DNA of 32,981 nucleotides from Lactifluus volemus (lineage: Eukaryota; Basidiomycota; Agaricomycetes; Russulales; Russulaceae), in the NCBI GenBank assembly GCA_022376515.1, contig WTXI01000373.1, forward strand, positions 1 through 32,981. The letters are read 5' to 3'. Position 1 is the stretch's first letter, and every line of letters begins with the position of its first letter. The position numbers were made by a program, and so were the translations under genes. Positions 8,433 to 17,758 of the stretch are shown here, piece by piece. Under the pieces are notes generated by a model. The model made no database searches and was not told the origin of the DNA. It saw only the letters and a list, made by a program, of their open reading frames with translations.

Positions 8433-10525
8433 TTACGTGGTGAATACGCCGATGAGCTTGAACGGTGGAACGCTGATATCTTCAATACCCATCAATATGC
8501 ACTCGACATAGTGGGATCCTTGGGCCACGCCGCGGTCAATCATCCGCAATCTTGCATTCAGTTGCAAATCAACGAGACGTACGGCAAGATTTAAAAAAAA
8601 CACTCACGCAGCTTCCTCCTGGTCCGAGTCACCCTCGTTGACAATGACGACCCTGCCATCGTAATTATCGTCCACCCAACACTCGACCGCGCTGCTGCCT
8701 TCAGATCCAAGCACCTCGCGAGGCTCGCGGACGTAATAGACGCCCAAGTCGCCCGCGCCTACAATGACGGGTATGCGCAGACGACTGGTCGGCGTCGTGC
8801 TGTACCAATAGTGCGAGGTGCTGTCGGTAATGGGGACGCCCGTCGGCGGCGGGTGATGCGCTTGCCATCCAGAACCGTAGAAGAACGAGGGTGGAAGCGG
8901 GTTGACCAGGTCGTTCGCCGATACGCACGTCGGTGCGATTTCCTCGTACGTTTGTCCTGAGAAGTCCGACGGCCGAGAGCCAATCCGAGATGGAGGCACC
9001 TGTAGGCCCGCAGGACGGCCGATGGGCGTGCGGGGCCGCGGCGCGTCGAGGTCATCGGCGGCGATCACAGGGCCGCCGCCGCCGCCGCCGCCACCTCCAC
9101 CTCCACCTCCACCCTTGCGTAGGCCGCCAAATAAGCCCGAGGCGTCTTTGGGCGACGAGCCAGTCTGTCCGCCGAGCGTGTAGTATATTGGTAGGGTGGC
9201 GCCAGAGCCCACCGCGGCGCTCCACGCAATGCAGACTTGAGATTGGATGTACGCGATGAGCATGTCCGCCAGGAGGCTGTGACCCGCGAGGCTAGCCAGG
9301 ACGGGGTCGGCATAATATCGGGAGATGGAGGAAGGAGAGATGATGTAAGACGGATATAACGCGGCTTTGGAGCTAGCAGCAGAGAACAACCATGTGAGCA
9401 TAATCGATGGCAGGTCTTTACGGGATAAAAAAAAGGCACCTGATATGAGGTACGTCATAAAACTGGGCAACGATACTGTGCCAATGGTCTGGTCCGGCAT
9501 ACCCGTTCTGCTCATGCACCTGGGGCGAGAAGTGGCCGAGGATGATGATAGCTGGCGAGTCGGGGCGCAAAAGGATAGACCGTACGAGCAACTCGAAGCT
9601 TTCGAGCATTTGTTCGTCACTAGGGGTGAACCATCAACGAATGCCGTATAAATTCAAACAAAGAAGAGACGTGCGATGTGTCATCAGTATCGAGCTCGAG
9701 GATGACGAGATCGGTATAGTCCGGAAGATGATGAACACTGCAGAAGGAAAAGTACTCGGAGTTGGTGTGTCGAATGGCGCCGTTAGTGAGCTCTGAGGCA
9801 GGGTGGGGAAAGAGGGAATTCCACCAGGAGAAGAAAAGGGAGGGATAGCAGTCCGGAGCAATTGGGTCGTCGCCGGCACCATGACATGAAGAGACTAGGG
9901 GCCTGTTAGTACAAGGACAAAGAAGAGGAGGCATCTTACCAGAGCCGCCAACGACGCTAATGGTAACAGGTTGGCCAAGGAGGGCCTTTTGTACGACCTG
10001 CTGTACTCGAGCACCGCTGCCTAGATGAAGCCAACTTTTTGAAATGGCAAGGGGACCGTATTGCTCTGCGAGGGCATCGCCTTTGCCAAAGGTAGGGCAG
10101 AAAGGGAACGGGTTTTTCGCGGCGTCATTGTCTGAGTCAGAGAGGTTGAGATAATTTATTGGATGCAAGGAGGCAGAGTAAGCCAAAGGGTGATTTCGAA
10201 GATAATATGAAGAGTCTGAAGGATGTGAGGGGAGAATGAGACGAGTGAAAAAAAGAATGGAAAGGAAGAGAGCAAGGATGAGCCATATGCGATTTGGCAA
10301 GCCTAGGGTTCGTTGATTCAGACGAGACTGTGGCTTATCTGTCGAAGGGAGGACCATAGAGGGGGGCAAGCCTGGCGTCGGGGGCGTGATGTACGCGGAA
10401 TTTTTGGCTATACGCCTCTGCATGAGAGGAGAATGTCCCAATTTCGGGGGCGGAAATAGTTGTGAAGGAGCCTCGCCAGTGGGTGATAAAGATAAAGAGG
10501 ATGAGCCTCCTGCTGATGAAGACAT
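8433..10525 (-). CDS. Membrane-anchored SGNH/GDSL-type hydrolase
   Basis: Predicted 622-residue type II membrane protein with an SGNH-hydrolase-like lumenal domain. Exons: 10525-9940, 9894-9675, 9619-9440, 9372-8608, 8550-8433. A Pro/Ser-rich cytosolic tail precedes one transmembrane helix (WLILALFLSILFFTRLIL, about 81-98). The nucleophile motif VVGGSVS lies near residue 195, before SCHGAGDDPI and NSLFPHPASELTNGA. A candidate Asp/His pair is in ADPVLASLAGHSLLADML (about 351 and 360). A poly-Gly tract follows (about 406-419). Intron 2 (9674-9620) needs a GC donor (TC|GCACGT). The last exon is easy to miss: a TGA just past 8608 mimics a stop, but splicing 8607-8551 (AAG acceptor) adds MIDRGVAQGSHYVEC and PPFKLIGVF, which fits the conserved tail I recall for this family. 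Substrate unknown. It shares a 123 bp promoter with a GT69 transferase, suggesting surface-glycan modification. Confidence 0.8.
9071..9112 (-). repeat. GGN trinucleotide repeat encoding poly-glycine
   Basis: Runs of GCC/ACC-type triplets on the plus strand encode about 14 consecutive glycines in the SGNH hydrolase, in a linker after the catalytic region. Mixed glycine codons suggest an aged microsatellite, probably length-variable between strains. Confidence 0.8.
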
Positions 10526-10648
10526 ATGGAGAAATACAAAAAGTGAACGTCAGAGTCGAGCGCCGCGGCTTAGCCAACAACTCAGCTCGGTTATTGCGAG
10601 TCTCTCCTCCTCCTCCTCCTCCTCCTCCTCCTCCTCGACACATTATCC
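10526..10648. promoter_or_regulatory. 123-bp bidirectional promoter, SGNH hydrolase / GT69 transferase
   Basis: Only 123 bp separate the start codons of the minus-strand hydrolase (10525) and the plus-strand glycosyltransferase (10649). The interval includes a TCC microsatellite (10605-10636) lying 12 bp before the transferase ATG. No TATA box is evident. Both genes must share regulatory DNA, or one reads its promoter inside the other gene. Confidence 0.7.
10605..10636. repeat. (TCC)n microsatellite in the bidirectional promoter
   Basis: About ten tandem TCC/CTC units directly upstream of the GT69 start codon. Pyrimidine tracts at this place are common near fungal transcription start sites; a pure triplet array may vary in length. 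Confidence 0.85.
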
Positions 10649-12402
10649 ATGCAGTCTGCATCAAGGAGATACCGTCGTGTGCCTACTCCAATTGCCATTC
10701 TCTTCGGTGTTCTCATTGGTGTACTCCTAACGTGCTTTATTCCTACTTCGTTCTATTCTGCCTATTCCACTTCATGGCGCGGTAGCGGACATGCACCCTT
10801 ACACAACTCTCCTCGTCAATCCTCTTCTCGCCAGGCACCCCCTCCCACCATCGCACAACGTCGACGTGTTTTAGACCTTCTCAGTACTCTCTCTCCTCAT
10901 TACACCCGCGAGTGCACTCAAAATCTCAATCCCCTCTATGTAAAACAAGCACGCGAACGTTACGCCCCTCTCATCGGCCACAACCCCCCTCCGTCGAAAT
11001 CTTGGCTCTTTGACCTTGGTCTCGGTGACCTCGACCCCGTTCCCCGCCCAAGTCAGGAAGAGTCATCTTTCTACACCCACCGACGTGACCTCTCCGCCGG
11101 AGAGCACAAGTACTTCTTTGCCATCAACCTCTACAATTCCTTCGACGTCATTCCAGACCTCCTTGCGACTCTCTTTCGTGTCTCCTCCTTCCTTGGTTAT
11201 CACAACGTTTATGTCTCTATTTACGAGAATGGCTCCACAGACCAAACAAAAGCTCTTTTGCGCATTTTCGACGCGCTCGCGCGCTCCGTTGGTCTTCGTG
11301 TCACGATCCGCACCTCTCAGCGTACCCGCGGTGCATTTAATCACCGTATCGAGTATCTCGCAGAAGTCCGAAATGCTGCCTTTGTACCGCTTCACGAACT
11401 GCGAAACGCCGAAAACGAGTATTTTGATACCATAATATTCATGAACGACATCCTCCCCTGCGTCGATGACCTCCTCGAACTTATTTACCAGAGCCGTCTA
11501 AACAACGCCGGTATTACCTGCGCTACAGACTACATGTATCACGACGATCTGGTACGTTCGTCTCCTGCTTTCTTCCGGTCTCAGGCTGACGCTATTGAAC
11601 AGGCTACCCCAGTCTTCTATGACAATTGGGTTGCGCGTGACATCAATGGCACCGTCCTCGAAAACGCACCTTTTGAATCTATATTCCGTCATAGTTCCTC
11701 ATCGGAACGTTTCCAGCACCACCTCCCTATTCAGGTCCAGTCTTGTTGGAACGGTATCGCCGTCCTGGACCCCGCCCCCTTCTACCAGCCAAAGCATGTC
11801 CGCTTCCGCATGGCACGTATAGCAGAGGGCGAATGCTCCGCTAGTGAATGCTCTCTCATCTGCAACGACTATTGGGAAGCCGGTTACGGTCGCATCCTCA
11901 TGGTGCCCCGCGTAAAGCTCGCTTATGATGGGGTATGTGTGTGTTTTTTTTTTCTTCCGCGGCCGTGGCGTTGCTATGCGTATGACTGGTTCTATTCATA
12001 AACTTTGAATCCCCTACAGAGAGTATTCGATATCATCCATCCACAAAGGCGTAATTTGACCGCCATTCGCGGTTACGTTCGTCTGGGCGGTCTCCCCGAC
12101 AATCCACGTACGGATCCGCAGGATCGCTCGTGGTTCGGTCCTCACGACCGTCTGTTCATGGAAGAGGAGAATGAGCCGATCGAGTTTGCCCCCGGTCCCC
12201 CTTATGGTGCGCGCTCCCTTCCTTTCGGTTTTAGACCACTGATCCTATGCTGTGTTTATGTATAGTATGGTGTTGGGGCTGGGACGGCGCAGGTGATATT
12301 GACGGTCCCGATGTCGATCCTGTCTGGGAAGAAGTGCCGGAAAAGTCCAAGTCAGCGCTTGCGGTTGAAGTTCTACATGATAGAACCTTCAAGAAGCGCT
12401 AG
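10649..12402 (+). CDS. CAP59/CMT1-type alpha-1,3-mannosyltransferase-like protein (GT69)
   Basis: 518-residue type II membrane glycosyltransferase of family GT69, whose characterised members (Cryptococcus Cmt1 and Cap59) act in the Golgi on mannose-containing surface polysaccharide. Exons: 10649-11551, 11603-11932, 12020-12206, 12266-12402. The N-terminus is basic, then one helix (PIAILFGVLIGVLLTCFIP, about 14-32). Family motifs in order: YFFAINLYNSFDVIPDLLAT, VYVSIYENGSTDQTK, FDTIIFMNDILPCVDDLLEL, ITCATDYMYHDD, PVFYDNWVARDINGTVLENA, IQVQSCWNGIAVLDPAPF and RILMVPRVKLAYD. Intron 1 (11552-11602) is 51 nt with no stop, so retaining it would insert 17 residues in frame; I splice it because DDL-ATPVFYDNW fits the family. 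Its partner across the 123 bp promoter is an SGNH hydrolase. Confidence 0.9.
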
Positions 12403-12660
12403 CGTTAGCTACAGTTTGCGGACAGGAAGGGGAGCTCGATTCAAGGGAGGCAGATTGGACAGACTGGACAGATTATACCTAGAACGCGTTCGGTGCTTTA
12501 ATTATGAAACCCTGGGCAATCGAAGCTGCCTGAGGTGCTGCTATTATGGGATGTAGGATACATCGGTACAACAGCCCTATACACATTGTATTGGTCTTTT
12601 TTTTTTTTGGTACAATGGGTCAACTGGTGAGAGCGATTGCGAGATGGTTTGAGAGAAAAC

Positions 12661-14365
12661 TCAAACAAACCGCTTCCACGCATGTTTCTCATAGTCCACC
12701 AGCTTTGTGCGCTTCTTTGGTCTGCACCATCAAACATAATTCTGGTAAGCCGTTGGACAAGCGATAATGTACGCAATCACGCACAATACGGGTACCCGCG
12801 GCTCGACCAGTGCCCGCTGTTGCATGCTCAAAAACCGATCCCGGAACAGGTTACCTTCAGGCTAGTGTCACCGCCGCCACCGTCATAAAGGGGGAAGCAA
12901 GGTCATTCATCAGGATGACAGGGGCGGTAGTCACACGTACCTGGAGCCCGCGAAGACTCTCACTAAGATCCTCGCCGAGTTGCACTTCGACCTCACCCTC
13001 GCGCACGACGTGCTTCCCAAATTTCTGTCCCGCGAGACCAGTCTGGGCGAATCGCGCCTCCCTCTTGGCGCGCCGCTCCGCTGCGGCTTCAACACGTGCT
13101 GATGATGTCCTGTCGGCGGCTTTGCGCAGGGACTTGGCAGAATCGACCGAGGCGTGTAACCGTTTGCGAAGGGTGCGTTCCACGAGGGCATATTTCTAAT
13201 ACCAAGAGATATATATATAGAGGAAGGGTTATTCAATCATGAGTTTTACTGTACCTCGGCCCGCAACTTCTCTGCTTTTTGTCTTTGTTGTTTTGTCTTC
13301 CGTCGCGCCGCCGATATCGTTTTCGCCGCGCCGCCGCTGTCGGGACCGGGAGAATCGGCTTCCTGCAGCGCATCCTGACTCTGCTCGGCAGGGCTATCCC
13401 CAGGCTCGTCTATCAGCATGCCCTGCATTCCATCTTCATCAGCCACAACCCGCGCACTGAGGATGCGCGCTTTGGTCGCCTCGAGCGCTTCTGCTTCTTG
13501 TATGCGGCGCAGTTCGGCCTCGTGAGCGGAACGGAGGAGTGCAGTGTGTGCGGCCTCTGGCGGGTTATAAGATGTTCCGGCATGCGGAGCAGGGACGGCC
13601 GGTAGCGTGATCGCGGTGCGCGGATGAGGGACGTCTGGTGCCTGCGTAAAAGTGAATCACACACACATGAGCCAACTTTCGGGAGCTCCAGGTTGCGCAC
13701 CGCACCTTAACTTTGACAGTGGACGCCACTTCTGTTTGTGACGACCACATGTCGTATTGCCCACTTTTTTTAACAGCTTCGGTGACTTCGAGCAGAGCGC
13801 TGCCCTCCCCTGGCTGTGAAGGGTCCACGATGCTATTCAATGGGCCTCTGCGATCCTTGCGCGCTATTCTGAGTAACCGCTCTTTTTCGCGAGAGCTCAC
13901 GAGGGGTCTTTGAGGGCGTGCATGAACCGCGGGGATAGCAGAACGTTGAGATATAATCTGATGCGACTTGAGGGCAGTGCGAGAGAAGCGTGGCAGAGAT
14001 CTTCGAACTGAAAAAAAAAAGTCAGATAGTTTTAGCAACAAAGTCGAGGACAAAGGTATGCCTTTGTCGTCGCCCTTCGTATCGACTATAAATAGTTCGC
14101 TGTCTGTCCTCTGTTGTAAAGTTGACCTGTAGGTATTTATTATTCGAGTTTGGAAAAAGGTTGCTAGAAATCCGCACCCAAAAGCGCGCTCCTCTTCACG
14201 AAGGCCGTCCAGTTTCCGTTCAAGATCCTCAATGTCGACGTTCTTCCTCCATGCCCTTTTCCCTTTTCTACTTGGCTGATTGTGCTGTGCAGGTGCGCCT
14301 ACGATAGATGCCGCTGACAATTTCTTTGTCGAAGGAGGCTTTCTACGCGAATTTGTGGGTGCCAT
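12661..14365 (-). CDS. NOP53: Ribosome biogenesis protein Nop53
   Basis: Nucleolar 60S-assembly factor (yeast Nop53, human GLTSCR2/PICT1), needed for late pre-rRNA processing and exosome recruitment. Seven exons: 14365-14178, 14126-14062, 14007-13706, 13641-13255, 13195-12941, 12861-12785, 12721-12661; 444 residues with consistent phases. Hallmarks: NQPSRKGKRAWRKNVDIEDL near the N-terminus, DSELFIVDTKGDDK-VRRSLPRFSR, SQRSAIPAVHARP, a Lys/Arg/Ala-rich coiled region, then KFGKHVVREGEVEVQLGEDL, PEGNLFRDRFLSMQQRALVE and the terminal DYEKHAWKRF. Intron 2 (14061-14008, 54 nt) fits only with a GC donor (AAAG|GCATAC). The C-terminal motifs require splicing 12784-12722. It is divergent from CSN1 and convergent with the GT69 gene. 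Confidence 0.9.
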
Positions 14366-14787
14366 ATGGAAGAAGTTCTGAACGGATTAGCGGGCCGCCC
14401 CTTTCCCTGCACCGCTTTCCACGTTTACCTTATAGTATCCCCCTCATTGGGTCTTTATACTAGTAGATCAGTTACGCGTCTCGGTACAACGCTCAAGATT
14501 TTCGACTATCAACCTTGTGCTGCACACTCAACTCTTCATTCCAACGATTCGGAGTATACGAACTTGATACCACAAGGTGAGTCCCTCCGAGCGAGCGTAT
14601 CCCGGCATCTTTCCATTATTTGTTTGCGGTTTGGGCATTGCCTGGCCTACAGCGGTTTGGATCGGCCGTGGCCCACGCATGCTTCATGCAAACCATTTGA
14701 TGCTTCACTTCAGGTCTAGCAGTCATCTATTATCGATCATCTATTCGCTCGTGTGCCATTTCTATAGAGTTCAACCCTTCTTCGCAG
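14366..14787. promoter_or_regulatory. Divergent promoter, NOP53 and CSN1; possible CSN1 5' UTR intron
   Basis: This 422 bp separates the two start codons. A strong donor (AAG|GTGAGT) at 14577 and a pyrimidine-CAG acceptor ending at 14787, immediately before the CSN1 ATG, suggest a 211-nt 5' UTR intron. Otherwise no element was recognised. Confidence 0.45.
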
Positions 14788-16553
14788 ATGTCCAACATGG
14801 ATGTAGATCCCATAGATGAAGTGGAAATGGTGCAGTATAGCATGCAAACCGAACCCTCCTCTAGCAGACCACTTGTCCCATGGGCCGTTGTTGTCGACGA
14901 CGCGCACCCTTTCGACCTCGACGCGTACGTAACGGGGTACTCCGGTAAGCCCCTCTGTTCCCATATCAAGCCGTCATTGGCCTGTAACATTGCACACGTG
15001 CAGGCCGAGCAGCGTTGGATCGTTTGATCCATGTCATCCAGCTTAGTCCCCCTCTCGCGCCAGAGGCTCTCACGCGGGCCCTTCAGCTCCTCGTAGAACC
15101 AACACAACGTGACACGGAGTATTACAAAACCATCTTGTCCTCTTATGAAGCTACCGCCTCTCGACCTGACGTCAAAATTCCGTCTCTGGACGATCTCGTG
15201 CCCGATCACCGACAGTTCGTGGCGTGGGCCGAGAAGACCAACGAACGGAACAATGCGGAGCACAAGAAGCTCGAGGTGGAACTCAGGACTTATACCGGAA
15301 ACATGATCAAGGAGAGTATCCGAATGGCTCATCGAGACCTGGCCGAGTTTTACCGTGTCACGGGCGATTTTGACAACGCCCTACGCCATCATACAAAGTC
15401 GCGCGAATTTTGTACGACGACCCAAAATATGCTCGAGATGTGTCTCTCTGTTCTGGAGGTAAAAAAAAATCCGCCATCCCATCTTTTTTTTTCCTCCACT
15501 ATGCTAACCAAAGCCCGGTGAAAGCTTCTCCTAGAACAACGCACCTTTTCGCACGTACCGACGTACGTCTTCAAGGCAGAGTCTGCTCTGGATGGCGTCA
15601 TCTCATCTGGACACGGCTCTTCCGGCCTCGGCGTCTCTGGATCGAAAAAGGTCGATCAACATCAAACCGTCGAGGCAAAACTGGCACTGTGCACCGCGCT
15701 CTCGCACCTTTCAAATGGGAATTACGCGAAAGCGGCGCAGGATTTCCTGCAGCCCATGTCCGCCACGGCGCTCGCCCCATGGGCGGGCAGCATCATCTCG
15801 ACGGGGGACATTGGCGTGTACGCCACACTTTGCGCGCTTGCGACGTTGGGGCGTGCCGAGCTCAAGACGAGGGTCGTCGAAAGCGAGGGAGTGGCGGGAG
15901 AGGGAGAGGGCATGAAAGAGCTTTTAGAAGCTTGGATGGCGAGCAACTTTCGTGCCGTACTCGAACTCCTCTCAAGGTTCTCCGTGAGTCCTTTCCATCC
16001 CCCTCTCCCACCAAAAACAACGGGAAATAAAATAAAACACTCCCCCCCTACGATCAGGCCCGTTTATTGCTCGATCCGCTACTCGGTACGCACGTCTGGG
16101 CCCTCATCGCGCTCATACGCTCCCGCGCCGTCGTACTCTATTTCCAGCCGTTCGCGACGATCCGGCTGGAGCGCATGAGTGCCGCGTTTGGATGGACGGT
16201 CGAAGACACGGAGAGGGAGGTGGTAGCGCTCATTCAACGGGGGGACATCCTCGGTCGGGTCGACAGTCAAAATAAAATATTGAGGGCGCGCTCGACCAAC
16301 CCGCGAGCGCAGCTGTACGCGCACGCGATCAAGTCTGGCGTTGAAATGCAGAGAGCGACCAACAAGTTGTTGCTCCGTCTTCAGCTGTGCGTTTATTACA
16401 CTCACTCTCCGGTTGCTGCTGATTTTGGTGTTTTTTTGATCTGATTTGTTGTGTAGGCAACAAGCCGACTTGGTTGTTCGCAAGCCGCAGGCGTCATCGG
16501 CGTCAGGTCAACAGACAACGGGAGCCGGGGCTTCAGAATCCACCGAGCAGTAG
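14788..16553 (+). CDS. CSN1: COP9 signalosome subunit 1
   Basis: PCI-domain subunit of the COP9 signalosome, which removes Nedd8 from cullins; in fungi it affects light response and development. Exons: 14788-14944, 15004-15458, 15525-15983, 16058-16386, 16457-16553; 498 residues. Features in order: an acidic start ([13 protein letters not shown]), NYSG-like [15 protein letters not shown], an alpha-helical repeat region ([34 protein letters not shown]), [20 protein letters not shown], an insert, and the PCI/winged-helix part ([40 protein letters not shown]). A short polar tail ends STEQ. The acceptor before exon 3 is AAG (15522-15524), chosen because the AAG at 15511-15513 leads to a stop. A branch-site-like TGCTAAC lies near 15502. 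Confidence 0.93.
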
Positions 16554-16866
16554 AATATTCGATGTACAAGTCTTTTTTCTCTGTCTTTTTTTTTTCATCC
16601 ATTTGTTCTTTACACATTGTCAACAAAAGTCGAGATTACATTTTGAACCGCTCGCAGATTTCTGTAAAAATACGTATACAAAAACCGCGCCATTCTAACA
16701 AAAATGTCGATTTATGTGGGAAAGCGATTGGCTACCGTCCAGAGCTGAGATCTGAGAGAGCTAAGGGTGTTCGACCGCGGATAAAGATTCGCAGCAAAGA
16801 ACCGGTATGACTGAATGGTGATCACAAACTGGCCCACGAGAGTAAGAATTCAAGACGCGCCGAGAT
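16554..16866. other. Convergent 3' flanks of CSN1 and the WW-domain gene
   Basis: This 313 bp lies between two stops on opposite strands. It is AT-rich, with T runs just after the CSN1 stop, as expected for 3' UTRs. No gene seen. Confidence 0.6.
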
Positions 16867-17758
16867 CTACGTGCGCAACCACGCGGTCTTTGCGATCTTC
16901 TTGAGCCGCTTCTGCTCCTTGAAGCGTTCCTGCAAAGAGTCCAGTTCAGCTCATTAAAACAAAAAACAAAGAAAATGGGGAAAGGCCTACCAAATCCTTC
17001 TTACTCGGCCGTTTGCGTTTCTTCCCGTTGGCGGCATCTTCGTCCTCCTGTTCCTTCCTCTGCGTGACGTCCTCTTCCCACTGTCCCATATCAAAGTAGA
17101 CGGAGCTCATCCGCTTCATGCGATCGTACTCTGATAGGTGTGTAGGATCGCGGCCGTCGGGTCGGGTAAATGCGCCCGTGTGAGCGTTGAATCGGGCGGA
17201 AAAGTTGTATGCGGTGGCGCCAGGAGCGGATGATGGACCGGCAAGGGACGGATCGAGGTGCGCGAGCGAAGGGTCGATGCCTTGCGCAGCGGCGGCCTCC
17301 TGTAACGCGTAAATCTGCGCGATAGAGGCGGGTACAGGTGTCGCACCGGAGGAAGAAGGGCCTGGAGCAGAAGGATTTGAACTTTCTTCTTGGGTCGAGG
17401 TGGTGGGGGCAGAGGGAGGTGGAGGTGTAGAGGTAGAGGTAGAGGTAGAGGTAGAGGTAGAGGTGGGGTTGGAGGTGGGGGTGAGGGTAGAGGTTGAGGC
17501 GGGGGTGGATGAGACAGAGGACTCTTGTGCGGGTTGTAAAGGGTTGACCCATGTCGTTTGTTGAGTGAGGGTGTTGTAGAAATAGTAGGCATTGTGTGCA
17601 GAAGACCAGATCGCCCGCCAGTCTGCTGATGAAGGCGAGGCGGGTTCTAGACTAGAACTGGCTGGGGGAACATTCTCAGCAGGTTGTTGGGATTCGTCGT
17701 TGGATTCTGGCTGTTCGATTTGCTCGGGAGGGTCGCTTGGCGGTGTGGCCGTAGCCAT
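16867..17758 (-). CDS. WW-domain protein, low-complexity, probably nuclear
   Basis: 276-residue protein from exons 17758-16991 and 16929-16867. One WW domain occupies about residues 47-73: W47, the aromatic YYF at 58-60, W70 and P73 are all present, within the stretch WSSAHNAYYFYNTLTQQTTW. WW domains bind proline-rich peptides, and in fungi such proteins are often linked to splicing or transcription. The centre is a Ser/Thr/Pro-rich tract encoded by a hexanucleotide repeat. Then come ATAYNFSARFNAHTGAF and a basic C-terminus (GKKRKRPSKKDL, ERFKEQKRLKKIAKTAWLR), likely a nuclear localisation signal. The last exon's 20 residues are strongly basic and plausible as conserved. Precise function not assignable. 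Confidence 0.8.
17426..17463 (-). repeat. Hexanucleotide repeat (GTAGAG)n encoding Ser-Thr repeats
   Basis: About six perfect GTAGAG units on the plus strand encode alternating Thr and Ser in the WW-domain protein. Variants of the unit extend on both sides. Units of six keep the frame, so copy number may vary freely. Confidence 0.85.

Noticed and set aside
8289..8594. A 101-codon plus-strand open frame preceded by a TATATAAAG motif
   Set aside because: It is antisense to the last exon of the SGNH hydrolase, whose reading matches the expected tail of the family; the plus-strand product has no motif.
10335..10785. Overlapping frames with poly-Gly, poly-Ser or poly-Pro around the TCC repeat
   Set aside because: They are readings of the microsatellite in the promoter and of the N-termini of the two flanking genes.
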